Source: Gnetum montanum (Eukaryota > Streptophyta > Gnetopsida > Gnetales > Gnetaceae). From it: DNA of 64,000 nucleotides. Shown here one piece after another: positions 34,966-47,908 of the stretch (position 1 is its first letter; the number at the start of each line of letters is the position of its first letter). The stretch spans positions 256,606 through 320,605 of the forward strand of contig MNCI01027140.1 of NCBI GenBank assembly GCA_015680685.1. The letters are read 5' to 3'. The translations under genes and the position numbers were made by a program. Under the pieces are notes generated by a model that searched no databases, had not been told where the DNA came from, and saw only the letters and a list, made by a program, of their open reading frames with translations.

Positions 34966-37218
34966 TATAGCAACCAAAAACGTCAATGGCTGGAACACCG
35001 AGAGGTTACCGGGTGTACAACCTAACCTCAAATTTGTGTAAAGGCTGTGCTAGAGAAAAACAAAAATGGGGTGCCTTCAATGGTCTAGTTGATTAGACAG
35101 GGACTTAATTGGTGTACAATAACCTTTCGTAAACAATTATTTCAAGGATATTATGCATAAATTAAGTGATAAATGTAAACTGATAAGAAAATATGCAAAA
35201 TATGGTGATAGAAAAATGAAATAAATAGGCTTGAGTGAGAGAGTGCACTACCCCAAAATCAGGGGATTTGATCTTTGTTTGGCTGGAAGGTGTACAATTG
35301 GTATGCAGTACTAGAGAGGCATAGCTTACAATGGAATAGTATGGTCATAGCTCCTTAACTGCTGCCAATGGTCTGCTGACAGGAACTGATGAGCCTATGC
35401 TTGCTAGGCTAGGAGAGATCCGAGAGGTGCTACTATAGGGATTTTGCTATTTGTTAGCCTTCCGCTTGCCAGTCTCTTCTTCAAAGCCAATCGTCAAAAT
35501 CCAAAATGCCAAAATGCCAACAAAAAAGCCAACTACCAGAAAGGTGATGGCAAAAGCCAACTCTTTGAACGTGGTTCGCTACAATATTTATAGGGCCCAG
35601 AGCAGGAGAAAAACGTGGTTTGAATGCCATGTGTCCTAGGTCCCATAAGGTGCAAACATGAATGTGCAAGACTGGTGTATCATGCTACGCTACAGTGTTA
35701 CACTAATCATGATACCCATTGTGTTGTGACCATATCATTCAAGCTACATATGCCAGAATCTAGGGAACTGTCATGTTCGTTATAAAGAATGCCAACAATG
35801 AATGCAAAGTGGAGCCTATGCTCTAGGACCATGTCTTCCCTACTCTTGTGAGTAGGGTCAAGCATAAGGACAACTTTGGAAATAATCAGGGGGGTGCAAA
35901 GCGAAGAAAACTGTTGATATTTCCTATTGAAGAGATGCCAGAGCATAACCGACCATTGCCAACAAATTTTGGAGCTAACTGGGGATGTCTTGATGCTTCC
36001 ACATGGGTGTTACACTATTTACGCTACCCAGCATATCGGTGTAGTGTAAACACCCACATGCTACGCTGTGCTATGCTGTGTATTGTAGCATAGTGTAGCC
36101 ACCTTTCTTGAAAGAAATCTAGCCCAAAAACTAAAGATAGGCAAGAAACTGCAATAATTAGCAACCTTGCTCTCCATGTTGAAAGGTCCTGGGACTTGTG
36201 AAGTTCATCCTTGGGAAAATTTTGGGCTTTTATGTCGTTGCAATGTTGTGCTACACTATGTAGTGTAGCACAATGTAGCAGCCAGTGTGACATGCATCCT
36301 TGCTTAATTTGCAATGCTATCTCAAGAAACTTTGGTTAGGGCCCGAGGGCTAAGTGGGATAGGTATTTTTGAAGGTCGAAGTATGGCCAAGTGCAATTCT
36401 TTTGCTAAAACCACTGGCTGGAGGACCTTCATGCGTTCTGACCCTTCTACGCTATGCTACAATGTGTAGCATAGCATAGTGTAACACCCAACTTGGCCCG
36501 AATTCTAACTTAACTTGCACACATTTTGTAACAAAATGTCAATCATGTCCTACCTTGGCAACAGAAGAAGAATTTTTTATGGTTGAAGCATGGGCAGTTG
36601 TGTCTACTATGCCAAAAAAATCTAAGTGGAAGTAATGCCACATGAGCAACTGACTACACTATGCTACGTTGTGTAGCGTAGCACAACGTAACATTTACTT
36701 GAAAATGATTTTTGATAAAATTTGCCACATTTTTGCTGCATCGTGTTGGTCATGCATCAAGGATGAAATGGGGCAGATACCATGGAGGAATGAGTTGTTG
36801 TCAATCTGGATCTTTGGTGCTCGATCAATCTTCTCAAGGCCTACTATGTCGTGTAGTGTAGCGTAGCGTAGCAGGTTCCTGAGGTTAGAAAACTCCTTCG
36901 AAAACTCCTAGCATGGTCCCTGGTTAGACTCTCAACTAGGTCAAGTGTCAAGTTGGACAAGCTAGAGGGTGTAGTAAGCCTGTCAGCTCGGGCAATAGAA
37001 AATTTGCTAGACTGTACGGTTTACCCCTAGTGCCTTTTTTCATGCAAGCTAGCCTCATGGCTGGGTGCCACATTGACTATGTTGTAGAGGGTGGTGGGCA
37101 AGCTCAGAAGTGACTTTGCAAGCATTAGGACTTCTGGGGTGCCACGTTTTTTGCATAGTCCAACATGACATGGCACTTGCACCGATCCTTGCCCAAATTT
37201 CGAGACTGTGTTGAATCA
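34966..37218 (-). repeat. E2 5' LTR with periodic CTACGCT hairpins
   Basis: The start (minus strand) TGATTC at 37218 abuts E6, and the end lies five bases from the primer site. A minus-strand TATAAATATT is at 35583-35592. Inverted repeats built on CTACGCTATGCTACA / TGTAGCATAGCATAG lie near 36045, 36265, 36463, 36675 and 36855, with a weaker one near 35685. The partner LTR lies outside the window, so the ends rest on structure rather than on a repeat. Confidence 0.7.
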
Positions 37219-39575
37219 TGAGAGTCCTAAAATTTATGGTGTTTCACCATACATTGCATATAGTAATATAGGGTGTAATTTCATGTGAAAAATATGGGTA
37301 ATCAAGAGCACATCCATCACACCATGTAAGATGTATGTCAAAATCATCAGTATCCAATAATTTCTATACATAGCAGCCACAAAATAGGAGTACACCTAGT
37401 GGCTAACTATAGATAGGTGCTCCATTTCCATACTATGCATGAAACTAACAAAGAGCCTCACAAGTACATACATAGATAATATGGACAAGATGAAGTGGAT
37501 TAGGAGCTAACTCTTAGAAGCCAATAACAAAGATGAATTATAAGTAGATTAGGGAGAGTTGGAAGTGCTAGAAACTTCTAAACTAGAGCCCTTGGAACTA
37601 AAAACATTACCAGAATCTTTAGAATATGTGTTCTTAAATAATTGTAAATCAATAATCATAAATGTCAAACTCACAAAAGAATAGAAGAAGAAGTTGCTAA
37701 AAGTAGTTAATAAATTTCCAACAACCTTTGCCTACTCATATGATGAATTAACAAGAATAGATCCATGCATATGCTAACATCAGATCTACACAAACATTAC
37801 TATCAAGCCCAAGAGAGAGACATAAAAAAGATTGAATTAAAATCTCAAGAAATTTATTAAAAATGAAGTTGAGAAAATTTTCAAAGCTAGATATATTTAT
37901 CTAGTAGTAGACAATGAGTGGGCAAGGCCATTTATTATTAAATCAAAGAAGGAAGAGTAGTGAAGAGTCTATATAGACTTCATATTGTTAAACATGTCAA
38001 CTTTTAAACATCATTTTTCATTTTCATTTATTGACCAACTGTTGGATATAATTGTAAGGCATTGTTACTATAGTTCTCTAGATGGATATAAAGGATACAA
38101 TCAGATCCAAATTACTCTACAAGACTAGGCCAAAACAACATTCACCAATTCTTGGAGAACTTTTTCTTACAAGAAGATGCCTTTTGGCTTGTGCAATGCT
38201 TCTACAACCTTCCCATAGCTAGTCCTCAATATCTTTTAGTAGAAAATTAGTAGTGATATGTAAGTCTTCATGGATGACTTCTCCACCTATGGCACTAATT
38301 TTGAACAAGCACTAGACTACCTAGAGTTGGCACTAAAATGATGTGTAAAAACAAACCTACAACTCAACAAGCAAAAGAATCCCTTAATGCTCTAGGAGGG
38401 CATTGTCTTGGGGCACTAAATTTTAAAAAAAAATTGAGAAAAATCATTAAAAATAAGAGTTATTCATGAAATTAGCACACAATCTCAAATAGTCAAAGAT
38501 GTAAGGTCATTCCTTGGATATACAGGTTAGTATAAGTATTTTATTGAAAATTTCTCCAAAATTGCCAAGCCACTGGTTGAGCTTACCAAGAAGGATGAAT
38601 CATTTGAATGGACCAAGGAATTCAAATAAGCATCATAGTGCTTAAAACAGAAGATCATAGAAATACCAATTCTATGTGCCCCTAATTAGTCCAAACTATT
38701 TCATATCATAATAGATATATCCAATTATGTATTGGGAGTAGTGCTTATATAGATAGACAATAAAAAACGTCCATAATATATTGATTGTTCAAGCAAGAGC
38801 ATTGTCAATGCAAATTAAATTACACAACTATAGAAAAAGAACTCATGACTATGGTGAATGCTCTTGAGAAATTTAGGCACTATGTGCTTGGATATCCCAT
38901 TTTTGTACACATTGATCACAGTGTAATTTGCTTCTTGATGAACAAGCTAGTGGTAAACCTCCTATGTTATATTGTGGTTAGTGATCTTGCAATAGTTTCA
39001 TCTAACAATGATGGATAGAAAGAAAATTGAGAATGTATTTGCTAATCATTTATCTTATTTAAGATGAAATAACAAGGTTAATGAAAAGTCTTTATTTGAC
39101 CAATTTCCAAATGAGCTTCTCTTTGCAAAGGTAATTGAAGTTCAAGCATCAAGGGTTATAAACTAGTATGATGAATTCCTTTCATATCTACTTAATCAAG
39201 AGATTCCTATAGAATGGGATCATAAGAGGAAACAACAGCTTCTCCAATAGTAAAAATAGTAATGGAGATAGAGAAAAACCTCTACAAAATTTGTGTTGAT
39301 GACCTAGTATGATGGTACATGCATGATCAAGATCAATCATAAGTTCTCAAGGATGCCCATGAAGGTCCTTATGGGGACCATTACGTAGGAAGAAGAACAA
39401 CCATAAAAATCCTAATGGTAGGTTATTTTGGGCCTACAATCTTCAAGGATGTGCATCATTTCAGTCATTAATGTGAGTAATTTCAATGAGATGGAGGAAT
39501 AATAAGCAATATGGAAGGGTTTCAAGAGTGGATCTAGCCACTAGAGCCTTTTGACCTTTAGGGGATTGATTGTAA
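37219..39575 (+). pseudogene. E6: Athila-type pol fragment
   Basis: It is parallel to E4 from about 56000: the protease end, the LELKTLPESLEYVFL linker, RT with LDGYKGYNQI near 38090 and VFMDDFSTYG near 38265, RNase H with LNYTTIEKELMTMVNALEKF near 38815, and the integrase zinc region with DAHEGPYGDHYVG near 39350. It stops at about 39575 where copia RT sequence begins. E2 forms its left border. Stops are frequent. Confidence 0.85.
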
Positions 39576-40910
39576 TATTTAAAACTATTGAGCTCATGAC
39601 CTCCATAATAGCTCATCTCAAGTTGAAAATTTATTAAATGAATATCAATTCAACCTTCCATAATGGTGTGCTTGAGTAAGAAGCCTACATGATCCAATTG
39701 AAAGGGTTTGAAAGTCAAGGCCAAGATGAAAATTTGTACAAGCTTCAAAAAGCTCTCTATGGACTCAAGCAAGCTCCAATAGCTTGATTCCATATAATCA
39801 ATAAGTTCCTTCTCAAAAGTAGCTATAACATTTGTATGTTTAAGTCTACTATCTACTTCAAATATGTACATTTTAATGTAATTTTGATATCATTATATGT
39901 TTATGACTTAGTCTTTCTATCAAGTTCTTGAAAATTGATCTCAAAATTTAGGAAATACATGAAAGAAGAATTTGAGATAAAGAATCTAGGATCACTAATA
40001 TACTTTCTAGGAATCCAAGTAAAGTAATAGGAGGATGCATTGATGATGCATCAAAAAAAAATATGTTGAAAACATCATAGAAAAATATGGCCTAAAATAT
40101 GTAAGAATAACCATCACTCCACTCTCTTCAAACCTTAAACTTCAAGTGAATGATGAAAGTCCCTTGGTTTATGCTTCTCTCTATAGAAGCATGATAGAGT
40201 CCTTAAGGTTTTCTATTACTTAAGGCTTGATATTGAATTTTCCACATCCTATCTTTCAAGGTTCATGCAAAGGCATAGACTTAGCCACATGAATGCTCTC
40301 AAGCATATCTTAAGATATGTCAAAGGGATCATAGATTTTTTCATAAAATTTATCAATGGGGATGGAAAATTCCATGCATTTTGAAATGTTGATTGGAATG
40401 GAGATCTTCAACATAGAAAATTTACATTAGGTTAAAACACCTCTCATGGGGCCAACCACATCTATTAGAATAGGAAGAAGCAAAGTGTCATATCACTATC
40501 ATCATGTGAGGCTAAATTCATTGAAATGGCATATTGTATCCAACATATTTTGTGGCTCAAGAAACTCTTCATTCAATTTAGATTTGCAGTTTTTTTTTGT
40601 CCACTAAGATCATGGTACAAAAAACACATAAGCAATTCAAATCTCAAAGAAGCTTGTCATTTGAAAAAATCCCAAGCATGTTGACATTTATTACTATTGT
40701 ATCAAGCAAGAAGTAAATGTGCATAGTATCTTGTCCAAGTATGTATCTACACAAGATCAATTGATTGATATCCTTATAAAACCACTTCAAGCATATAATT
40801 TAGACTATATATTAAAGACAATTAGCATCTCAAAGGTGGAAGAAGCAAGCAAAGGAGGTCCACAAGGCTTTAACTCAATGATTTTCACACATTGCATACT
40901 AAAGGAGGAT
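39576..40910 (+). pseudogene. Ty1/copia pol, 3' part (RT and RNase H)
   Basis: Copia RT motifs: STFHNGVLE, LYKLQKALYGLKQAPIA near 39740, a YVYDLV-type catalytic region near 39900, and LGSLIYFLGIQVK near 39990. RNase H follows with HGANHIY and SCEAKFIEMAYCIQHILWL near 40505, then DQLIDILIKPL near 40755. Everything upstream of mid-RT is absent. The 3' end runs to a purine tract and LTR. Confidence 0.88.
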
Positions 40911-40911
40911 G

Positions 40912-41400
40912 TGTTAGTAATAGTGTGAATGTATACTTCTAAATCCTCCATCCATATTTACTTTGATTTTAAGTAGAGAAGGGTATAGTGTTATTCTTTT
41001 CTTTGATATTATGATGTTTAATTTTTATGTACTAGATATTATAAGTGTGTTTGTATGAAGAAAAAGGGTCTTAGAAGGTTAAAAATTAGGCAAGATTTTA
41101 CAAAGAGTAAGGATGGGGGAAGAAACTTCATGCATGGTTTAAGATCCAAGAGGAAAATTCCTCTTCAAAAACATATAAATAGGGGTAAACCCCTCCCATT
41201 GTAACTTGTCTTGCTTTTGCATATTGAGTTGAAGTGAATAGAAAGTTTTCCTTCCTTTAATACTTGAGTGTTCTTGTGCAAGTTGTGTGTGTGTTTGGGG
41301 AATCTCTATTAAATTTTCCCTTTTCTCTTTTCTTACATTCTTGTAGGATGGACATCTCAATTTGATAAGTAAATTACTTCTCATGGGTTCTTCTCCCAAG
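40912..41400 (+). repeat. Copia 3' LTR (end approximate)
   Basis: AAAGGAGGAT directly precedes TGTTAGTAATAG, a usual copia tract/LTR start. A TATA box (ACATATAAATAGGGG near 41172) is followed by CATTGTAACTTG. The 3' end near 41398 is a guess, because no second LTR is available. Confidence 0.7.
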
Positions 41401-44185
41401 TTTTCTCAAACTTTTCTTTCATAGTTTCTCACAAGCTCATGAATTTTCTTAATTTTTTTGATATGCATATTTCAATTTCAAGTTATATTAAGTTTTTGAA
41501 GTTAAATGAATCTTTGCTAATATATGTAGTGAATATTGGAGGAATTTAGAAGTGGTTTTGTAGTAAGATTTAAAGGATTCACTCTCCTTTTTTAAATTCA
41601 AATTAATTTTCCTATTTTTTTCATTTTTTTAGCCCTTTCATGGAAAATTGATGTAAAAGCACATATCTCTCTTTACATGTGATTTTTTTCAATATTCTTT
41701 AGCTTATGGAAGTCTTCTCTCACATTTATCATATAAAATCATTTTGAAGTGGAATTAACAGTTTTTAGATGTTTGTACTTTTATCATACATAAATTGAAT
41801 TCCAGGCTTAATTCTTATTTATATTATAATTTAAGTTAGCCTCACCATGTTTGGAGACTGTAAAACATGTTGAGAATCTTAATTTTTCAAATTTTTAGCT
41901 TTATTTCTTCTCAAATTATTATCAAATTTTAGTTTCAATGTTATTCTCTATTTTCTACAGGACCATAACTTTACCATTATTTTACCATAACCGATGGCAT
42001 ACACAAAGAATTTTCCAAGTGATCACAACCTATGATAAGTGATCATAACTCTATCATAACCTATGGTCCTTAATCACAACTTCACCATAACTTGTGATGC
42101 TTGACCATGATCTTACCATGTCTTGTCACCTAGTTGTGATCTATGTTTTTAATAGTTACATGCCTTGTGGTCTACTCAAGGTATATTTTAAGTACAAGAA
42201 GATACTATAGAGGCTAGAACATTCACCATAGCCAAGTTTTAATATTCTTAGATCTCATTTTTTTCTCTATTTCAGGTACACCATCACCCATGGCAAGATC
42301 GTGGTAAAACAATATGACTTGACCACGAATGGTGATTAAAGATCACAACTTAGCTACAAATTGTCATCAACTCATGGTACCCAAAATTTTTTGTAATGAA
42401 GCTAAAATTTCTATAGCATCAAGATTAAATAAACCTTATTCTACTACCAACCTTTGATACTTCTAACTCATAAAGTTCTTCATCTTCCTATCTAACCAAT
42501 GAACTTTTATATTCATGCCTTACATAAGATAAATTTTCATTCAAACAAGGCTTAGCATCTAATTTCTCTACTGTATCTAGCATCATTTTAACAACATCCT
42601 TTATATCTTTCATATTTCTATTAAGGGCCTTAATTGATTTCTTCTTGGGATCCATGTTCTCAAGAAAATTCAAGGTAAAGTAAAATTTTCAATTATAGAT
42701 ATAGAGTGATCAATACTAGTTAAAGTCACAAGATATATAATCCCATAAATCTAAGTAATAATCAAGTCTAAAAACATTGTTTCATTCACCTAATTAGGCA
42801 TAAAATGAAGCCTAAGAATATATCAAATTATCTATATCAATATATATTAATTTATTATCCAATATCAAAGTTGATATAGTTTGGAGACCCTCCTAAAACT
42901 CCCATACACATTCATAATTAAAAATAATTGCATGTAGAAAGAAGAGTACATTGAAAGACCTCTTTATTAAAGCATGCAATGAAATGAAATACATAGAATA
43001 CAAAAGATTATGGGCATATAATCACAAGCTAAAATAACTTAGAAAATACTATACCTCTCAAGTTTAATTGTCATCAAACTCAACTTTTTATAGGACTAGA
43101 TGTCCTACAACCTCTAAAAAACATCACATCACTCAAGAAGATGAAGTGCACATATGCTCAAGAAAGCCAAAAAAATGCCTCAAAAGACTTATAGTTATAT
43201 TAAAACTCTCAAACTTAGCCTTGGAGATGATACACATTGGTCAAAATACTCATAAACTATTACAAGTTGTGGCTCCTTATAGTCAACTCCCCAACATGAC
43301 CTACTATAAATTACATTAATAACATAGTTTTCAAATGCTAAAAAACCCAAGAACAACTAATTTTTAATGTGTATGAATATGAGTCACATCATCCTATAGT
43401 AAACTAAGTCCTAAAAGAGGTCAAATTTCTCACAATCTTAGTTGTACTAAAAATTCCTTAATAAAAATGTTGAAATGGCTAATTGCAATTGACTTTAAGT
43501 CACACCCACTCACAGTCTCTACTATGACTCACTAGGAGTTGTAGCCTATAGTTGTCAATGCAAACTAGCCAAATATGTCAAAATAACTTCAAACTATGCC
43601 AACTAAATTCCTATGACTAATACTACCTTTTAAATTAGCAAATTATAACTTAGAATAAAAAGTTGTTTTTATACCAAGTACACTTTTTAAAGGATTACAA
43701 GTGAAATCAAACCCTTATTTGCTACTCTAAAAAGTAAATGTATGAAGAAATTTATCTTAGCATAAAATATAAAAAACATTTATTAAGAATAGTTACATAT
43801 ATTTTATTAACAAATAAAAAAAGGTATAGAAGGTGGAAACACCTTAAAACTTAAATCAGTAAGAGCAAAAAGGCCTCTAATCTAAAATTCATAACATATG
43901 AAATATAAAGAACAAATGAATATCAAAGAACAACAACAATAATCATGACAAAGATGGGTAAGGTGCATAGTGCCAACTAGATAAAATATGAAAAACCAGC
44001 AAGCATAGTAAACCAAACCAAAAAGTAATAGGATAGTGAGCATCCATCTTATCCCTAACATCTTTTTCATCCTCTTTTATAGGCCTTGGGATCCATTTGA
44101 TGTTGCACATCTAGTTAGATTAAAGTTTGTCACAATTTGGGTGCCAAATAAAGCATGAGGCATGATTACAAGAATTGATCATGAT
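41401..44185. other. AT-rich region, no gene recognised
   Basis: No retroelement protein motif was found. A minus-strand ORF at 42488-42673 (NFLENMDPKKKSIKALNRN) has a Lys-rich, coiled-coil look but matches nothing I know. A hydrophobic minus ORF at 43882-44070 is probably chance. The sequence at 41960-42370 is a degenerate word array described separately. The last five bases ATGAT are the E4 target duplication. Confidence 0.5.
41960..42370. repeat. Degenerate ACCATAAC / GATCACAAC word array
   Basis: The words ACCATAAC, ATCACAAC and their complements GTTATGGT and GTTGTGAT alternate about every 15-25 bases. The style resembles the word arrays of E1 and E2, but no element borders were found. 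Confidence 0.5.
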
Positions 44186-45068
44186 TGATGAAGTGTATTT
44201 TATCCAACTCCAAGATCAGATATCTAATATCATAGCCCTAATATCGGATGCAGAAGTGATGTCAGATATATGATATCAAGGGATATGTGCCAACCTATGA
44301 ACATAGTGCTTAGGTGCACAGTTTTGGAGTCATATTAGTCATAGCATAGCAAAGCTCTTGCAATTTTTCTTCCCCAAAGTTAGAATATTTTCTCAAGTTC
44401 CTATAGTAGAAGTCATTGGGTGTGCAAATCTTTGTTCGAGCACTATTGTACCTAAACATAGCAATGTGTGTGGTAATAAAGACAAGCTTTATGATAAATC
44501 TTGAAATACTTTGGCTAGATGAAATATTTTCTTCATGCATTTAATGTTTCTAGCAATTTTATTTAATGCTTTTAATTAATTAAGATAATTAAGAAATTAA
44601 GCTAGCTAAGTTAAATAGCAATTAATTAAGCACATATGTACAATAGCTTCAAGCATGCACATGATGCTTGGTAATCCCAATAACACTTAATGTTTGGTAA
44701 CCTAGTACCATTATACATGTTTAGGATGTATATGGAAAGTGGGACCATATGCTTAGATTAGGACTATTTAGACATTGGTTAGTTAGTTAGGTTAATTAGC
44801 AATTAAGTTACTTCATTCCTTTCACTCTTTATTTTAAGCATCCAAAACATAAAACATAAAAATAATAAAAATCATACATCTTGATTACACTTAACCAATT
44901 CCTCTGCATATCAAAAGTGTAATTGGGAAGATAAAGAATGACTATTAGGAAAAGTTCACTTCCTAGAGGCTAGTGTACCAAAAGACAGAGTCCACAAAAT
45001 TTGACTAGATCACACCTAAACACTTAGTGATATGTATGGTTGAGTGTAATAGTATTCGCTGCTCATCA
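44186..45068 (+). repeat. E4 5' LTR
   Basis: It begins TGATGAAGTGT and ends CTCATCA. Near the start it has GATATCTAATATCATAG-type remnants of the GATATCGC array seen intact in E5. It is repeated at 61201-62100. Confidence 0.9.
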
Positions 45069-45069
45069 T

Positions 45070-45088
45070 TGGTATTGCTACTAGGGAT
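45070..45088 (+). other. E4 primer binding site, decayed
   Basis: TGGTATTGCTACTAGGGAT stands where E5 has TGGCGCCGTTGCCGGGGAC; most differences are C to T or G to A. Confidence 0.7.
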
Positions 45089-45221
45089 TCTTTTTATTAA
45101 AATGTGTGCTATCTAGACATAGTGAAAATCATTAACCTCATTGGATGAACCCTAAGGTCAAAATAATTCTCAAAATTAATATAATAATTTAAGCATACTA
45201 ATATCTTATTGTAATTACAAA

Positions 45222-46882
45222 ATGTCTTCTTCTCACAGACACGATGATACTAAACTGCCAGTGCCTCAAGAATGCATGGTGGTATATACTCATCTAGATC
45301 AGTATGTACCTAACTTCACCTTCATCTTGCATTAGGATAAACAACTATGGTGGTGAGATATGAAGGGAAACATTGTAATACCTCCTAATCAATTTGTGCC
45401 TGAGATGCTACTCCAAACTCTTAGGAGGTTGGCCATCCAAGATCTTCAAGAAGAGTACATTGTGCATGATCATAACTACTAGAACTACCATCCCATTGAA
45501 ACACAACATAGGAGAGATTGGCACCAAGAGAAACATCATGAGGTTGTGAAGGGAAAACGATAAACTAATCCCTTGTTCCTACTCAACCAAAATGACAATG
45601 AGGATCCTTCCTCTAGGGGTTCTCAACATGAAGATTCTCCATCCCCTGATATTAGTGATGGGAATGTGAACCTAAATTTGTAGTTTACTATCAAAAATCT
45701 AGGTTTAGGCAAAAGTAGGAGTCAAAGAAGGGCCACGAGCAAGCATCAAGATGATAAGAAATTTGATGAATGTGACTGTAACAAGCATAGAGGTGGTGGC
45801 AGACATGATGGTAGTGTCAGTCCTCCTCCCTATTCACCCTCTTTATCTACATATTCTTCTTCCTCTTTTGGTTCTGATAGACATTGCAAAAATAACAACT
45901 GTGATGAATATGAACAACAGGATAATGATAATCGCAGAGACTACCATGAATGAAGGGGTAGTAGAGGACATCATAGATGTCATCAAAATAATGATGATGA
46001 TGAGCCTTTGCTTTCTACTTGAAACATGTTGGAAATTGTAGAGGCAATAAAAATTCCAACCATGAATGTGCAAGATAGTTGGATCAAGTGACTTGACATG
46101 AATAATATACCCAAATTTGAGGGGGGATATAACTTTAATTCCCAAACACATCTTCAAGATTTTCATGGTTCCTGTTCCTTAAAGAATATTGAAAATGATT
46201 GGTAGAATTTAAAGTTATTTCCCAAAACACTCATCAAGGAAGCAAAAAGTTTGTATCGGTCCTTGGAACCAGAATCCATCCATAGGTGGAGTATAATGCT
46301 AGAGCTTTTTAATGATAAATATGAGATGTACTCCCAAGTATCTAATCTAAGAAGTTAGATCCAAGGATGGAAGCAAGGAACACATGAACCTTTGGACACC
46401 ACCATGGGAAAATACTATTCTCTCATACATTGATGCCTTGGCCATGGTTATTCTTAGCAAGAACAACTTTGCCACATCATACATAGACTCAAATTAGAAA
46501 TGAGAAGAATTATTGGGTTCTATGCCCAAGGGAGATTGTTAAGCATAAGATCCCATAAAATCCAAAGGTTGATAGATTAGGTAGTAAAAGAAGAAGGAGA
46601 GCTAAAAAAATGAGAAAGTATAGAATAATATCATAGGATCCTTCCATCAAAAAGAGGGAAGTTCATTTTTGTGACAATGAGGAAGAGTCATTACTTGATG
46701 AGGTGGTGAACAAAAAGACCTTGTTGATCCAAAAATATATGTCTAAAATTCAATGAAGGTGAATAAAATGTAGGATTTTTTGGATGAAAATTTTCAAATT
46801 GCTTTAAAAATCACAGAGGAATCAAGAAATAAAAGTAGTAATTGTGATTGCAAGAGGTGAAAAGAAGTTAAACATGCCTACT
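45222..46882 (+). pseudogene. gag: E4 gag, 5' part (split by E5)
   Basis: The ATG at 45222 opens MSSSHRHDDTKLPVPQEC, parallel to the E5 start at 47909. Downstream, SNLRSxIQGWKQGTHEPLDT-type text and a CPGHGYS-like segment match E5 gag. Frame breaks are many. The reading is interrupted at CCTAC by E5 and resumes at 54010. Confidence 0.8.
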
Positions 46883-47767
46883 GATGAGACGCGAATTGCA
46901 CAGGCCGCAATATCGCGTTCACCACGATATCGCATCCCCTGTGATATCGCGTACGCGATATCGCAGTCTGCCACGAAATCGATAAATAAGAGGCGGCACT
47001 CCCCTCATTTGACATCCTATGCATAAAGTAGTAAAGCTCTGGTGGATTGATCACCCCAAAGATAGAATATTTTCCATGTGCCCGCAGTAGGAATCCCCCA
47101 AGTGAACGGTTCTTTATTCGAGCAGCTTTGTACCTGAACGCAAGTTGTGTACGGCAATAAAGACGAGCTTTGTGGATAAACCTTGCAGTGCATGGATAGG
47201 TTTAATTAATGTTATTTATTGCTTTCCTAGTAACGCGGCATGAGTACGACTTGGTTACGAGCGTTGANCTTTCCTCCTAGAACGTGGGACAAGTACGACT
47301 TGATTACGAGCATCTCTGGATGTGTACGGCTAGTCAAGGAATTGGCTACTTGTCACACTTAGGATAGTTAGGTGCCTCAGTACAACTGCTTAGAGCACGT
47401 GCGTTACGTGTGGTAGTCCCAGTAATGATTAGCATTTGGTAGCCACAGTTGCACAGTTTAGGGTGTGTACGGCAAGTGGGAACGGATGCTAATGCTAGGA
47501 TTTAGTGTTGTAGTTAGAGTTAGCTTTAGTTTCTCAACCCTTCGCCGTTAGCATAGGAGATAAATCTAAAAATACCAAAAAAATCATATACCTCGGACTT
47601 ACTTAACCATACACTGTGACAACAACAAGTAAGTCCGGGAAGACAACGAATGATTAACCCCAAGTGTTCCTTATGGTGTTAGGCATTTAGTCTACGAAGT
47701 TTGACCGGATCGCGCGTGCTACGCTCCTTTCGTATGGTTGAGTTTAGGGGTACCTCGCCACTCATCA
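46883..47767 (+). repeat. E5 5' LTR
   Basis: It begins TGATGAGACGC with an array of GCGATATCGC palindromes (46905-46970), then ATAAATAAGAGGC as TATA region near 46983, and ends CTCATCA. A single N at 47268 replaces about 65 bases present in the other LTR. Confidence 0.92.
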
Positions 47768-47768
47768 T

Positions 47769-47787
47769 TGGCGCCGTTGCCGGGGAC
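47769..47787 (+). other. E5 primer binding site (Asp-tRNA type)
   Basis: TGGCGCCGTTGCCGGGGAC lies one base after the LTR. It is the site typical of Athila elements, complementary to the 3' end of an Asp tRNA. Confidence 0.85.
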
Positions 47788-47908
47788 TAAGTGTTTTTAC
47801 GCCAATTAGAACATTAGGAAATTTTTCACATCGTTGTGAGCTTTAACAAACCTTCATGTTAATCAATTAAATAAGAACATAAATAACAGTGAATAGCACA
47901 CCATTAAA

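Larger units (their letters stand above)
18272..37218 (-). mobile_element. E2: Tat-like LTR retrotransposon, minus strand, interrupted by E1 and E3
   Basis: Read on the minus strand it shows LTR, primer site, gag, protease, repeat block, antisense gene (plus strand), repeat block and the first part of RT, which is cut by E1. The rest of pol and the other LTR must lie left of the window. E3 is inserted in it. It is a different subfamily from E1: its repeated word is CTACGCT rather than ACGCTG. The right end abuts Athila-type fragment E6 at 37219. Confidence 0.88.

Noticed and set aside
45751-46166. Opposed hydrophobic ORFs on both strands
   Set aside because: They lie over the decayed charged linker of E4 gag, where repeated GATGAT text gives Met/Ile runs.
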